Below are positions 12,264 to 24,229 of a stretch of DNA of 64,000 bases, one piece after another. This stretch comes from Margaritifera margaritifera. Taxonomy: Eukaryota; Mollusca; Bivalvia; Unionida; Margaritiferidae. The notes under the pieces were generated by a model, which was not told where the DNA came from, did no database searches, and saw nothing but the letters and a program-made list of their open reading frames with translations. Position 1 is the first letter of the stretch, and each line of letters opens with the position of its first letter. Where the stretch lies: contig JAQPZY010001240.1 in assembly GCA_029931535.1 (NCBI GenBank), positions 1,540,001 through 1,604,000 of the forward strand, written 5' to 3'. A program made the translations under genes and the position numbers.

Positions 12264-13030
12264 AGATGGTGGCGAATCCATGGAAGATGACCGTTGTCTG
12301 CGATTGGTGAGTGGGAAGTGGCTGCTGTGAAGGAAGCAATTAATGAAGATGCTCGATATACAGTGGAAGATGTTTCTATTATCACGGGGATTAATTCGTC
12401 AGCTTTTTGTAATATATTGAAGAATCATATCAAGCTCATAAAGGTTTGTGCACAATGGACCCCGCATTTGATGGCGGCTGATCAAAAACATACTCTGGTT
12501 GAAATCGCCAAACATTTACTCGACAAATATGAAAAGAGTGACAAGAGACGTTTCAATTAGATTGTAACAGGTGATGAAAAACATGGATTTACTTTTTTGA
12601 ACCCGACTCAAGAGAAACTAATAAAGTTTGGATCGGAGTAAACAAGCAGAGACCACAAATAGCTCGAAGTAGTCAGACTGTCAAGAGAGTTTTTATGCAT
12701 TATTTTTCGATGCAAAAGACCCTGTTGTCCAGGTACATGTGTCTGACTCTACTAGTGTCACTGAACATTTATGTGCCTCCAAAGTGTTCCCAAAAGTTGT
12801 GAAACACAACTGAACCATCTGTCCACACACCGGTACCCGAAGTATCCATCTACTCCATGACAATGCACCAGCACATCAATCCGCCGTCTCGACAGACTTT
12901 GTGAAGGAACACAGCTTCCAAATTTTGCTACATCCTTCATTCAGCAATGACATAGCTCCAATTGATTTTTGGCTAAATCCCATTATCAAAGATTCGCTGA
13001 GGGGCTGACGATTTGAAATCTGCCATGCGG
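12264..13030 (+). pseudogene. Mariner-type transposase relic
   Basis: Pieces of a Tc1/mariner-superfamily transposase appear in order over three frames. A helix-turn-helix-region fragment (KDGGESMEDDRCLRLVSGK, 12264-12320) is followed after a frameshift by 12294-12560, then by VTGDEKHGF...P (about 12565-12610, first catalytic Asp). LHDNAPAHQS (about 12852-12880, second Asp) is followed by HPSFSNDIAPIDFWL near 12930-12975 (third Asp). These match the mariner TGDE, HDNAPAH and SPDLAPxDxxLF motifs. Stops and frameshifts make it inactive. Terminal inverted repeats were not identified. Confidence 0.85.
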
Positions 13031-13294
13031 ATGGGAGTGCAGTTTTCCAATGTATGAACAACATACCAAAACGTGAATACAAAATGGCATCTAAATAATT
13101 GGATAATCAGACTGTGTACGCGTGTAGAGGTGCATGAGGAGTACTCTGCGTAGATGCACTGACGTGCTGTTCGCTAATAAAGAACTTTGTTGTGCAGCAT
13201 AATAATATTCAGAACTTGTAAAATACCCTTCGTATTTTATCTTCAATGTCAAAAACGTTTTAAGTGTTGCTTGTGTTACCATAGCCATGAATGT

Positions 13295-13810
13295 GAGGTC
13301 TACTACTAGTAGAAATTACTCGTCATTAGTCTGGGGTCTACTGCTTGTCAAAATGACTAACCATGAGTCAGGGGTCTACTGCCGATCAAAATTACCCTTG
13401 CAAGGAGTCTGGGGTCTACTGTTTGTCAAAATTACCACAGTCACGAGTCTGGGATCTACTGCTTGTCAAAATTACCACAGCCATGAGTCTTCGGTCTAAT
13501 GCTTGTCAAAAGTACCACAGCAATGCGTCTGGGGTCTACTGCTTGCCCGAATTACCACAGCTATGAGTTTGTGGTCTGCTGTTTATCAGAATGACCAGCC
13601 ATGTGTTTAGGGTCTACTGCTAGTCAGAATTACCACAGCCATGAGTTTGTGGTCTGCTGTTTGTCAGAATGACCAGCCTTGAGTTTAGGGTCTACTTCTT
13701 GTCAAAATTATCAGTCGTGAGTATGGGGTCTACTACTTTTCAGAATTACCACATCCACGAGATTGGGGAGTTGGGGGGTCTACTGCTTGTCAAAATTGTT
13801 AATGTACTTA
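13295..13810. repeat. About 40-bp degenerate minisatellite
   Basis: Roughly twelve diverged units around GAGTCTGGGGTCTACTGCTT plus GTCAAAATTACCACAGCCAT. Unit length varies by a few bases, so it is open in different frames only by chance. Confidence 0.9.
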
Positions 13811-13824
13811 TACTGGGATACATA

Positions 13825-13985
13825 GTGTGCAGTCACTATATCAAGCCGAGGAAATGGGAACTGAAGTGCCTTTCCCAAGTACAAACAGAGACAGCTGACC
13901 CGGGCCGGTATGGGCGGGTAGCCAGGATAATTAGGTCACAGTGGGAGGGCCTCCACAACCGTACATGGCTGACACAGGAAAATGT
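13825..13985 (-). mobile_element. SINE fragment
   Basis: The stretch with GAACTGAAGTGCCTTTCCCA, GCTGACCCGGGCCGGTATGG and GCGGGTAGCC resembles the tRNA-unrelated body and B-box side of the SINE at 25360-25512, on the minus strand. The tRNA-like head is not complete. Confidence 0.5.
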
Positions 13986-14241
13986 CAAATCACCATAAAT
14001 GAAAGAACATGAGCAAAAAAAAAACAAAACTAACGGGACATTAATAACAAAAAAGAAACAAAAACAAAAAGAAAAAAGAAAAAATTGCAGCCGAAAATGA
14101 ATGTAAAGAAACATAACATGAACTCAAAAGAACATAAACGAATTATTATTACTGAAAATTAGGAATTAAAGTACAAACTAATACTATTTTATGAATATTT
14201 AATGTGAGTGTTATTATGAGGTATTGTGAAATATCAAAATT

Positions 14242-15158
14242 GAGTAAATTATTAAGGTAATTTAATAGACTGTAAAATACGTTTTCTACGTAATCGAGTA
14301 AATTATTAAGGTAATTTAATAGACTATAAAATACGTTTTCTACGTAATCGAGTAAATTATTCGGGTAATTTAATAGACTATAAAATACGTTTTCTACGTA
14401 ATCGAGTAAATTATTCGGGTAATTTAATAGACTATAAAATACGTTTTCTACGTAATCGAGTAAATTATTAAGGTAATTTAATTGACTATAAAATACGTTT
14501 TCTACGTAATCGAGTAAATTATTAAGATAATTGAATAGACTATAAAATACGTTTTCTACGTAATCGAGTAAATTATTAAGGTAATTTAATAGACTATAAA
14601 ATATGTTTTCTACGTGATCGAGTAAATTATTCGGGTAATTTAATAGACTATAAAATATGTTTTCTACGTAATCGAGTAAATTATTAAGGTAATTTAATAG
14701 ACTGTAAAATAAGTTTTCTACGTAATCGAGTAAATTATTAAGGTAATTTAATTGACTATAAAATACGTTTTCTACGTAATCGAGTAAATTATTAAGATAA
14801 TTGAATAGACTATAAAATACGTTTTCTACGTAATCGAGTAAATTATTCGGGTAATTTAGTAGACTATAAAATACGTTTTCTACGTAATCGAGTAAATTAT
14901 TCGGGTAATTTAATAGACTATAAAATACGTTTTTAACGTAATCGAGTAAATTATTCGGGTAATTTAATAGACTATAAAATACGTTTTCTACGTAATCGAG
15001 TAAATTATTCGGGTAATTTAATAGACTATAAAATACGTTTTCTACGTAATCGAGTAAATTATTCGGGTAATTTAATAGACAATAAAATACGTTTTCTACG
15101 TAATCGAGTAAATTATTCGGGTAATTTAATAGACTATAAATACGTTTTCTACGTAATA
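14242..15158. repeat. 54-bp minisatellite, 17 copies, with 5-unit higher-order pattern
   Basis: The unit is GAGTAAATTATTAAGGTAAT, TTAATAGACTATAAAATACG, then TTTTCTACGTAATC. The unit length divides by three and lacks stops on minus, so a 351-codon ORF (14149-15204) runs through it as an 18-residue repeat. Marker variants (TTTAATTGAC, then ATAATTGAATAG) recur 270 bp apart near 14469 and 14739, that is, every five units. I regard the ORF as a by-product: it has no homology, the composition is extreme, and the last copies lose the frame. Confidence 0.95.
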
Positions 15159-15659
15159 GAGAAGTCATTTTTTTTAAGGGAAAGGCGGTGAGATTGAAAA
15201 TCATTTTGCATACAAAAATCGGTCACCTTTTTATGCATCTGGTCGTACTCCCGGGTGTCCAGCAAGGCTTAAAGGTAAAAATCCATTGCTAAATCGCTTT
15301 AATCATAATTTCATGATTGTAAATATAATCATAGCAGTCGAAAAAAGAAAGAAAAAGAAACTTGTGAAAGAATGTATAGTAAGTTTCTCATTTGCCCAAA
15401 TATTTAATAGATCATTTAATTATTAATATTCAAAATAATTTTCTACAATCCTTTCAGCTTGTTTTCATTCCTTTTTGCTCATCTTTCATTCAGTTTTGTT
15501 GATTTTTTTTTTTTGATTTTTTTTTAAATTTTGTTAAGTTTCATTGTTATTTTGCTCATTTTTGTTCATTTCTGAATTTAGGCACCGTGTCTGAACTATG
15601 GCATGTGCTACTATTGTTAACAGTTGTTATTAGTAGATTAGATGTTTAACAAATGATTT

Positions 15660-16020
15660 GTTTTGTTTTATGTTTTACGGCACTGAAACAAATTAAGGTT
15701 ATTTAGTGCTGATGCAATTGGAGTAACGTGCCTTGCACAGGTACACGCCACGGTATCATTCGGCCATTTCCGTCAAGCCGAGAAATAACCTCGGATTTAG
15801 TTGTAGGAAGACATGTACATTTTATGGGCTTGGTGATTCGCCTTCAGCGGAATGCACCACATATATTGCGACAGAAAAAGACCGACCGTGCTCAGATTGT
15901 GATTCGGTCTCCTTCTGCCGCCATATTGTGCTTGTGAACAAAAGTATTTCCGAATATAGTTCTCAATGTCGGCGAATAACATCCGAGGTTTCTTTCTCGA
16001 CGTGATGGAAACGGTTGAGG
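15660..16020 (-). repeat. SINE tail joined to a dispersed repeat (inverted copy at 24230-24470)
   Basis: 15660-15740 resembles the SINE tail at 55105-55190 (TTTTACGG, GGAGTAACGTGCCTTGCACA). From about 15795 to 16010 the sequence is the reverse complement of 24230-24470: GCACCACATATATTGCGACA, CCGCCATATTGTGC and TCCGAATATAGTTCTCAATG all have counterparts. The family was not recognised. Confidence 0.6.
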
Positions 16021-16429
16021 ATATTCCAATTGCACGAGAGCCGAACTACGCTGATACGCAAGAACGACTATGTCGTGAGTCCAGCACGATAACCATCGAG
16101 CTACATCAACTCGGTTTAATAGTGATACTAAGGCAAACAAAGTAAGCAAGGTTTTTCCTTACATGAAAACACTTTTATTCCGTTTACTGAAACACAGAAT
16201 GGATGAAATGACGAGAAACGTTAAAATAATCATGAATTAAGCACTATTTTTACCATCTCAAGCTGCGTTGAACTTTTCGAGAAGAGAAGGATCTCCATCA
16301 TAATTGTATTACTTGGCTATAAAACTACTTTAGTCTGTGCATACGTGTTAGTGGAATCTTCAATGTCGAACCCAAAATAATGCACAACTTGAGCATTATG
16401 ATTTTTTTTTGTTGGTTGATATTTAACTG

Positions 16430-16582
16430 CGCTTTTAATAATATTACCTATATTACGCCTAGGAACTGCAAGCTAAGTGTCTTTCCCAAGGACATACATA
16501 CCTGGGCTAGCTTGAGCGGGTATCGAACCCACGACCCTTGCATAACGAGTCCGACACTCTACCAACTGGGGTACCGGCTCCA
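16430..16582 (-). mobile_element. tRNA-derived SINE
   Basis: On minus it reads GGAGCCGGTACCCCAGTTGG, TAGAGTGTCGGACTCGTTAT and GGTTCGATACCC: an A-box-like and a B-box-like Pol III promoter in a tRNA-like head, followed by a GGGAAAGACACTTAGCTTGC body. It shares structure with the copies at 20939 and 25360. This is a SINE head, not a functional tRNA gene. Confidence 0.75.
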
Positions 16583-16599
16583 GTTTACCATTAGGGTTA

Positions 16600-17690
16600 G
16601 AGCCCAGTTTAAAGTAGATGAAAACATTATTAGAAAAACACGGAGTTAAATATTATAATTCTGTATGTAACACACGTTTCTGCTGTTTCTGAATTTTATT
16701 GGTCACTGACGTTAAAGGAATCAGAAGGTTATATACTCAGTAAATCAACTATTCCAGTGAACAAATATACATTTCTGATTGGTTACTGACTGGAATAGCG
16801 TCAGTGATAACATTATGAATTAGTAAAAATATGTATGCATTGTTCGGTCTTTCAATGTGTGTCTACAATGATGAAAAAGATTAGTTAAAAGTGTCGTCTG
16901 GATTGGTATAAATGTCATCACCCGATACATGAAATGTATTTTACAACTCAAGATATACCAGGAAGTAAACCAAAAACATGAAATAATCGATTTAAAAAAA
17001 AAAAAGTTTTACATTTGATAAAAAAAAAAAATTGGGGGGGGGGTGAAGGTGGGGAGCAAGGCATAACTGTCATATTCCTATGAAGGCGTCAACATTTTTG
17101 TTAAATCTTTAGTTAAAGTTTTTCAATTGCTTACATTTCCTTAACCCCATGATGGATTCTGTTCACGTTTGGAATGTATCATCATGAAACAAAGGCAACT
17201 GATTCTGCGCGACACACACCCTCACCCCTATGATTTTGGAGTTCAAGGTCACAGACATTGAAAGGTTGCTGTCATGCTTGGTAAAAGTTTTATATTTGTT
17301 TATTTTTCCTTAACGTTAAAATATGGAAAAAATGTAAAATATCTTTATTTTTTATGACTTTTGTGGACAAATATGTATAAATTAAAAATGCGCATGTCCG
17401 GCACTTTATTCCCACCAGATTGCTGATATAAAGTGGCAAAGTTAATATATTGTGACCTAGTCCACGATTACCGACTGCCTTGATTGCTTTGACCAAGGTT
17501 CTGTATACTGATGTGTGTGTTGACATTTCAGAATAAGCAGACAATCCGTTACGGTTGAAGGGAATTTATATGAATTGTTAGCTAAATCGAAATAACGGTT
17601 CTTTTTGTGCCGCATACGGTCAAAACATTCGAGCAAGAACGGAAAAATGTCATATTCTTTCTTTTGTAACCTTTGGAAAAGTATAGACGC
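16600..17690. other. Gene-free stretch
   Basis: Poly-A and poly-G patches near 16995-17040. A segment at 17130-17270 (GAATGTATCATCATGAAACA) resembles 20180-20260, an old dispersed repeat. No gene is supported. Confidence 0.4.
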
Positions 17691-17698
17691 AGAAACCA

Positions 17699-18572
17699 TG
17701 GATCGACAGATTAAACTGAGGCCGACAGTAATCGACATTCAACTGAGGTAGACATTAAAGCATGATCAAGAGGATCGACAGATTAAACTGAGGCCAAAAG
17801 TATCGACATTCAACTGAGGTAGACGTTAAAGCATGATCAAGAGGATCGACAGATTAAACTGAGGCCGAAAGTAATCGACATTCAACTGAGGTAGACGTTA
17901 AAGCACGATCAAGAGGATCGACAGATTAAACTGAGGCCGAAAGTAATCGACATTCAACTGAGGTAGACATTAAAGCATGATCAAGAGGATCGACAGATTA
18001 AACTGAGGCCGAAAGTAATCGACATTCAACTGAGGTAGACATTAAAGCATGATCAAGAGGATCGACAGATTAAACTGAGGCCGAAAGTAATCGACATTCA
18101 ACTGAGGTAGACGTTAAATCAAGATCAAGAGGATCGACAGATTAAACTGAGGCCAAAAGTATCGACATTCAACTGAGGTAGACGTTAAAGCATGATCAAG
18201 AGGATCGACAGATTAAACTGAGGCCGAAAGTAATCGACATTCAACTGAGGTAGACGTTAAAGCACGATCAAGAGGATCGACAGATTAAACTGAGGCCGAA
18301 AGTAATCGACATTCAACTGAGGTAGACATTAAAGCATGATCAAGAGGATCGACAGATTAAACTGAGGCCGAAAGTAATCGACATTCAACTGAGGTAGACA
18401 TTAAAGCATGATCAAGAGGATCGACAGATTAAACTGAGGCCGAAAGTAATCGACATTCAACTGAGGTAGACGTTAAATCAAGATCAAGAGGATCGACAGA
18501 TTAAACTGAGGCCGAAAGTAATGGACATTCAACTGAGGTAGACGTTAAAGCACGATCCAGAGGATCGAGAGT
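17699..18572. repeat. 72-bp minisatellite, 12 copies, with a 359-bp higher-order repeat
   Basis: The unit is GATCGACAGATTAAACTGAG, GCCGAAAGTAATCGACATTC, AACTGAGGTAGACATTAAAG, then CATGATCAAGAG. Variants recur in the same order twice: CCAAAAGTATCG, then CACGATC, then two standard units, then AAATCAAGATC. The first block spans 17773-18131 and the second 18132-18490. One unit per block lacks an A, giving 359 rather than 360 bp. Confidence 0.97.
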
Positions 18573-19014
18573 ACTATACATTGTCAATTCTTTCCAACCT
18601 TATTTCAAGCGGAAAGTTATTGCAGATTCTTGTAAACTTTGAGTAGGAATTCCGACATAGTTTCAGACAACAATTGAAACCCTAATTACGTTGAACTGAT
18701 ATCGGGAAAGAAAGGAAAAAGAAAACAAACGAAAATATAGATAGAAAATAAGTCACGACTATCCTCCAGAATAAAGAATTTAAAATCAAAAGTACATTTC
18801 TTTTCTTTTCACTCTTGCCTTACCTAATAACTATTATTATGCATATTGAATCTATAATGTGTGCTTAACATTGTCCATTATAGTAAGGTTGTACTTATTT
18901 GTACTTTAAAATACGGTTACTTGTCAACAGGATGTTGATCGTCATTTGCGTTCAAGGCCGGTCTTTTTTGCTATAAGGCTGGGGGGTTTTTTTTGCATAG
19001 AATGACTCACGTCC

Positions 19015-19498
19015 TGTTATGATGTGAGTCATTAGAAAATAGGTATATAATAGAGACTTGATACGGATTAACTTCATTCCTGTTATAGATCAGTCTGTGG
19101 GAATCCATTTGTGATCAGATTTTACATTGTGCCGTTGAAATCATATATATTTCGAGAGGAATTATTTATTTAAACATTCATTGGAATTACCAGGTGCTCA
19201 TTGACTATTCAGTTAATAGATTACTTTGGACTTTTGTGAACTCTTTCAAAGACATTCTGGATTGTATCATAGTGGTATATCAGGACATTCAAGACTATTG
19301 GAACTCATTCGGAATATTCTTTATTCTTTGACTTGTGATTAGGACATTTAGGATTATTTGAGATTTGAGTCATAATATTATAAGTATCTTTTGAATTTCA
19401 CTTTGTATTATTGGAAAATAAATTCCTTGTTGACATTACTTACAATGTCGGTTTCACTTTCTTTCTGTTACTTATTTTTAAGACCTAGAGTCGTAACA
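19015..19498 (+). mobile_element. Probable LTR (solo or with lost internal part)
   Basis: The segment begins TGTTATGATGTGAGTC and ends AGTCGTAACA, with matching TGTTA/TAACA ends. It contains a TATATAATAG box near 19043 and an AATAAA near 19416, placed as U3 and R of an LTR. No target-site duplication was seen (flanks CGTCC and CTTTG), and no gag/pol follows. It could be the 5' LTR of a deleted element. Confidence 0.5.
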
Positions 19499-19499
19499 C

Positions 19500-20935
19500 T
19501 TTGGAGTGATACACATGCGGCAAATATCAAGTAGAACATGGCGATATATTACTGAAATAAATGTATGAGACAGAGTGATAATTAAATATTTTCTATATTT
19601 GCTATATATTTTTACAGTAGTTTATCCAGAAAGAGATATTATTGAAAAATTTTACAAAATAGGTTTTTGCATTTATTTAATTTCTCTTATGGCTAACAAT
19701 GAAAAGGCTAGAAAAAATACTAAAGTAAAGACGAGATTGAGCTGATGCACTGCATCATCGCAATTCTTCACAACAATGTGCATCATTTGAATTGGGTTTT
19801 TTTTATTTTTTTTTTTTATTTTTAGCCACCAGAGAAAAACAAGTTGTAGGATAGTTATATGAGGCAACATTAGTTATTTTAATTTTTTCAATTTCCCTAA
19901 AACTATCTTTTATATTTTGATCTTTCACAAGCGTCAAACACTGTTATTTCTACGTCAGTGAGTTCATCGTTTCACAGCTGCGTCACTTCCGCACAAGGAT
20001 TACAAGAAGGTAATGCCAACTTAAGTGAAGTTCACACTTTTGACAAAATACTTTGCTAAATACACAACAGAAGTTCACAGGAACAAGAGATATGGATTTC
20101 TAATTTTGAAGATTCAAAACTAAGTATTAACAAAAACACAAACACCCCTTTGACTCTTAACCCCTCGATTGAATCTATTCATGTTCTTACCTGCAATGTA
20201 TCATCGTTAAGCAAAGACAATTCGTGCTGCAACACATTTGCTCACTCCGTTAACCTTGGGGTCAATGCCATTAAGTTTTGACCGTGAGCTCAATATTAAG
20301 CACCTGGCCTTCTTGTCTCTATTTATTTGCTTAATTTGCGAGTTGTACTCTATTATTGATTCCAAATTTTTTCTTTGATTCTCATTTTACTACCACATTG
20401 CCACGAATCTTCTCATAGCTTTCCTTCATGAATTTCGCTTATTCCAAAAGAGACGTATGTTGGATTATTTTGCCATGTTGATGCAACAGTAAGAAGATTC
20501 AATTTATGCATTGTAAAGTTCTTCCGGCACGTATTTCTTTTTTCAAAGAGAAAACTAAACTGAATATATCGTCCTGAAATCCATATGCATCATCAAAATA
20601 ATTTACGTAGGTAAAACTATTAATTTGATTGATGCAAAGTGCACAGAGCTCATGACAGGAAAATTTATAACCCGGATTTTCCAACTAGGTGTGTATTGGG
20701 AATTTCCACTTTGTTCAAGGTGCACCATTTACACAGATATTGAGTATAAATAACAGAAAGGGGATATTTAGGTCAGCTAGGTCAAGGGAATGTTTAACAA
20801 ACCACAGACTTCCTCCATTTCAGGGACAGTATCAGGCCATATATTGCAAATCGTAAAGCATACATGACAAACATATTAAAAATGGCCATAATCGAACATG
20901 ACTGGACATAAAATACGTATCCCATCATTCCTTTT
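19500..20935. other. Gene-free stretch
   Basis: AT-rich with poly-T tracts near 19797-19822. No gene or clear element is supported. Confidence 0.4.
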
Positions 20936-20944
20936 GGATTTGCC

Positions 20945-21130
20945 TGGGAGCCGCGGTAGGTCAGTTGGTTGAGCGTCGGACTCGTAATCCAAGGGTCGCG
21001 GTTCGATACCCACCCTGACCAGCTCGGATCGGTTCCCTCGGTGTGTCATTGGGAAGGACACTTAGCTCCCATTTCCTCGTAATTTATAACATGCCAATAA
21101 TGTGTTAAAAGTGCCGTTAAAAAACAAAGA
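20945..21130 (+). mobile_element. tRNA-derived SINE
   Basis: A tRNA-like head GGAGCCGCGGTAGGTCAGTT, GGTTGAGCGTCGGACTCGTA, ATCC...GGTTCGATACCC carries A-box and B-box motifs, and a body with TCATTGGGAAGGACACTTAGC follows. It ends in an A-rich tail after GTGCCGTTAAAAAACAAAG. It is the best preserved of the group. Confidence 0.8.
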
Positions 21131-21213
21131 AAAAACAAGCCTGATTTGCGCCCATTTACAATTAGCTCTAATTGGCTTCTGCTTGATTTTAAATTACCTG
21201 GTAAAAGATTGTG

Positions 21214-21362
<149 letters not shown>

Positions 21363-21477
21363 GATTTTAAATTGGCGATTTTTGTTCCATCCTTGATACA
21401 ATAAGAAAAATCACATATAACTCGTAATATGCAAAGATTAGGAAGCATTAATCCAAATAAACCAATGTAACAAATGA

Positions 21478-21662
21478 AAGAGCGAGCACACAAACAAAGA
21501 AACGCATAAAAAGCAAGCACACAAACAAAGAAACGCATAAAAAGCAAGCACACAAAGAAACGCATAAAAAGCAAGCACACAAATAAAGAAACGCATAAAA
21601 GCAACCACACAAAGAAATGCATAAAAAGCAACAACACAAAGAAACGCATAAAAATAAAAACG
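21478..21662. repeat. About 31-bp minisatellite
   Basis: Six degenerate units of AAGAAACGCATAAAAAGCAA plus GCACACAAAC, losing bases from copy to copy. Confidence 0.9.
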
Positions 21663-22266
21663 GAGGAAGATACACAATTGATATTGTAAACCAAAACCAT
21701 AGGGTTGCTAAAATAATTAATCAAAACATAACACATACAAATGCACCTGGAACCAGGGAACTAAAAAACACGTTTGTAACACTGGGTTCTTTAGTCTCCT
21801 GCTGTAACACATTAAGTACAGTGCTTGACGTCACTGAGCCCACGGCTGTATGCGGCATACGTCAATCAACTAGAGTACAACAGACATGGCAATGAACTGC
21901 CAAGTCTGATCATCCAGGTAGGTGTCCTTATTTACCTAACTGCATATTAACAAATATTGTCTGATGACCGGACAAGAGTTTATCCAACTGAGTGGGTCAC
22001 CTAGGCTATATAACATGTACAATTTCAAATCTTTATAACTGTTTTCGTTCAATCTTCACATATTACTTAAATGTAATTTGTCAACAACCATGAGTTTGTC
22101 AGTAGGAAAACATGGATTTAAAATAAATAGCTTTGCTAGTTTGGGGATGTAGCATTTTCTGATTGATACAACTGCTTTCTGTTGCAACTAGGTTACCAAC
22201 GGTTAATCATAAATGTCACTTACCGGTACTACATATTAATTGTGTTCTTTCTCCTTTTTATATAGT

Positions 22267-22358
22267 TAATCTCAATCCATCATCACGCGACATGTGGGAT
22301 GTTATTAAAGAGTCGCTGCACAACTTTCTTAAAACGTCAAAAGTTGGCTGTCAAAGGT
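22267..22358 (+). other. Possible non-coding or 5' exon upstream of SLC23
   Basis: The segment is bounded by a TATATAG acceptor-like site with a T/C-rich tract before it (TTCTTTCTCCTTTTTATATAG) and by CAAAG|GTAAAC after it. It is open in one frame (31 codons, no recognised family). It could be a 5' exon of the SLC23 transcript or chance. Only RNA data could decide. Confidence 0.2.
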
Positions 22359-22448
22359 AAACTCGTCGTAATTAATCTGAGGAAGAAAGCGAGTTTCGTT
22401 TAACTGAGATTAGCTATTTTCGAAACACGGTTAGGAGAAGTTTTCAAA

Positions 22449-22541
22449 ATGAATGAAGAAAACAATGGTGTTGTGTTGAACAGACGACAATCGCAACACA
22501 TCACGAAACAAAAAGAAGGCCGGAAAAAAGACGGAATAACG
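22449..22541 (+). CDS. SLC23A1: Candidate first coding exon of the SLC23 gene
   Basis: An ATG opens 31 codons of hydrophilic, Lys/Arg/Gln-rich sequence ending at ACG|GTGAGC, a good donor in phase 0. That is the phase needed to join the exon at 28910, whose first codons have no clear start. A charged cytosolic N-terminus fits the family. An alternative donor downstream (ACAG|GTAAGG near 22578) would give the wrong frame for the next exon. There is no homology support for this stretch, so it remains a candidate; the intron would be 6.4 kb. Confidence 0.35.
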
Positions 22542-22928
22542 GTGAGCGAAATATTGTTGGTAGAAATGTCTGACAGGTAAGGCGTCACATATATGATCTT
22601 CCAATAAGGAACTAGTAATGCAGCTCAAAGATATACGTACATACATACAGACAGATACACAGAATCATCGATACATCCTTCCGTCCGTCCGTTTGTCCGC
22701 ACATACATATAATATTGCCATTCCTTCCTTGATTACATAGTGACTGAATGACTGATTGGAGTACACACTTAAGATTCACGTTAGTGTAATGGGACAATGT
22801 TTGCTTTGGGCAGGAATGAAAATTGTTGTAAATAGAAACTGTTTAAGGTAAACAAATATGAATATGTGAATATAACGACAAATGTAAATGAGTGTTATAT
22901 GGTAAAGATTAGACATAAGCAAATTACG

Positions 22929-22960
22929 TATGTATGTATGTATGTATGTATGTATGTATG

Positions 22961-22994
<34 letters not shown>

Positions 22995-23072
22995 TGTATG
23001 TATGTATGTATGTATGTATGTATGTATGTATGTATGTATGTATGTATGTATGTATGTATGTATGTATGTATG
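22929..23072. repeat. (GTAT)n microsatellite
   Basis: About 36 tetranucleotides with a single TATA interruption. The Met-Tyr-Val-Cys ORFs here are artefacts. Confidence 0.97.
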
Positions 23073-23241
23073 TGTATGGATCGATTGAAGGATGTGTTAA
23101 GAGGTAGAATATTGGATAAACTTAGGTGGTCTCGTTTATCAATGAAACAATATTGCAAGGATTGGAATGGTCCAGACGGACGTGTCTGAGATGTAAAAAC
23201 AACAAAAGTGAACCAGATTTTTTTCATTCTTTATTTATTTC

Positions 23242-23382
23242 TCATTGAAAGGTCCCAATGATGCTATGTCACTGAAGTATCTCGTTGAAAGGTCCTATTG
23301 ATGCCATATCACTGAAACGTCTCATTAAAAGGTTCATTTGATGCCATGTCACTGAAACATCTCATTGAAAGGTCCCCAGCAA
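23242..23382. repeat. About 49-bp triplicated repeat
   Basis: Three diverged units around CTCATTGAAAGGTCCCAATG, ATGCCATGTCACTGAAACAT, plus the start of a fourth. Confidence 0.8.
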
Positions 23383-23507
23383 CATAATGTTTTGCCAATT
23401 CTAATTGTATGTTATTTATGAAATGTTCAATCACGAAGCAGTATAAAATATGTAGACTACGTATAGCAACTGTGGCCACATTGAGTCACACGCCTAGCGT
23501 ACACAAA

Positions 23508-23590
23508 TTTCGCCGATAGCCGAGTTGGCTAAGTGATTGGTATCGTAGGGACATCTGTGAATCTGGAGGTAGTGAATTGTGCGCACATGT
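23508..23590 (+). mobile_element. Possible SINE head fragment
   Basis: GCCGATAGCCGAGTTGGCTAAG resembles a tRNA A-box region, but the expected B box is not intact. It is probably a decayed SINE head. Confidence 0.3.
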
Positions 23591-24055
23591 CAGTATTATC
23601 ATCTTTCGAAATGCCTTCTTAAAGAATTAAATTTAAAAATGAACAACAACAACATCAACAACAACCTGCGTGACCACAATGTGGAAACATACCCTTTCTT
23701 TTGTGATAATAAAGGGAAAGACCATATTGCATTTTATTTATTACATATAGTATGCATTAAACACGTTTTATATAATGTTCACACCAAAACGAAAAGTATT
23801 TTGTATTTCGACGAAATAAATCGCTTAAAAGCACCGTATTAATTCTGTCGCCGTCGGCCGCCTTTAGGCCGCCTGTGACTTCTCAAAGTCAATTTGTGTG
23901 TACAATGGCTACCAATTGGAACATTCTCGGCCTTTTCCGACAAATCGAGAAAGAAATCTCATACGTCATTCGCAGCTTCGAGGTCAATCGTATGAATCAT
24001 ACCTTAAATGTTTGCCGAGAGCTGCCATTCAGACCACCTCAGCTATTTACGAACA

Positions 24056-24122
24056 AGGATTGACTGAGAAGTTGCGAATGCATCGAACTAAGTTTTAATT
24101 CGCAACTTCTCGGTCAATCTTA
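24056..24122. repeat. Hairpin-forming inverted repeat
   Basis: AAGGATTGACTGAGAAGTTGCGAAT pairs with ATTCGCAACTTCTCGGTCAATCTT around a loop of about 18 bases. One C/T difference is tolerated by G-T pairing. Confidence 0.8.
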
Positions 24123-24229
24123 AAGTCAATCCAATCTATGAAATAGCAGAGGTGATCCGAATAGATTGCGGTTTCTTTCTTGCAAAGAAATTTACGGCGA
24201 ACAAAATATATAATCTTTTTCGAGGTGGT

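Noticed and set aside
12758..13082. Minus-strand ORFs over the mariner relic
   Set aside because: They oppose the plus-strand transposase motifs and have no motif of their own.
20945..21020. Possible functional tRNA gene
   Set aside because: A and B boxes are present, but the acceptor stem does not close and the sequence continues into a shared SINE body; the same holds at 16582, 25512, 55290 and 62632.
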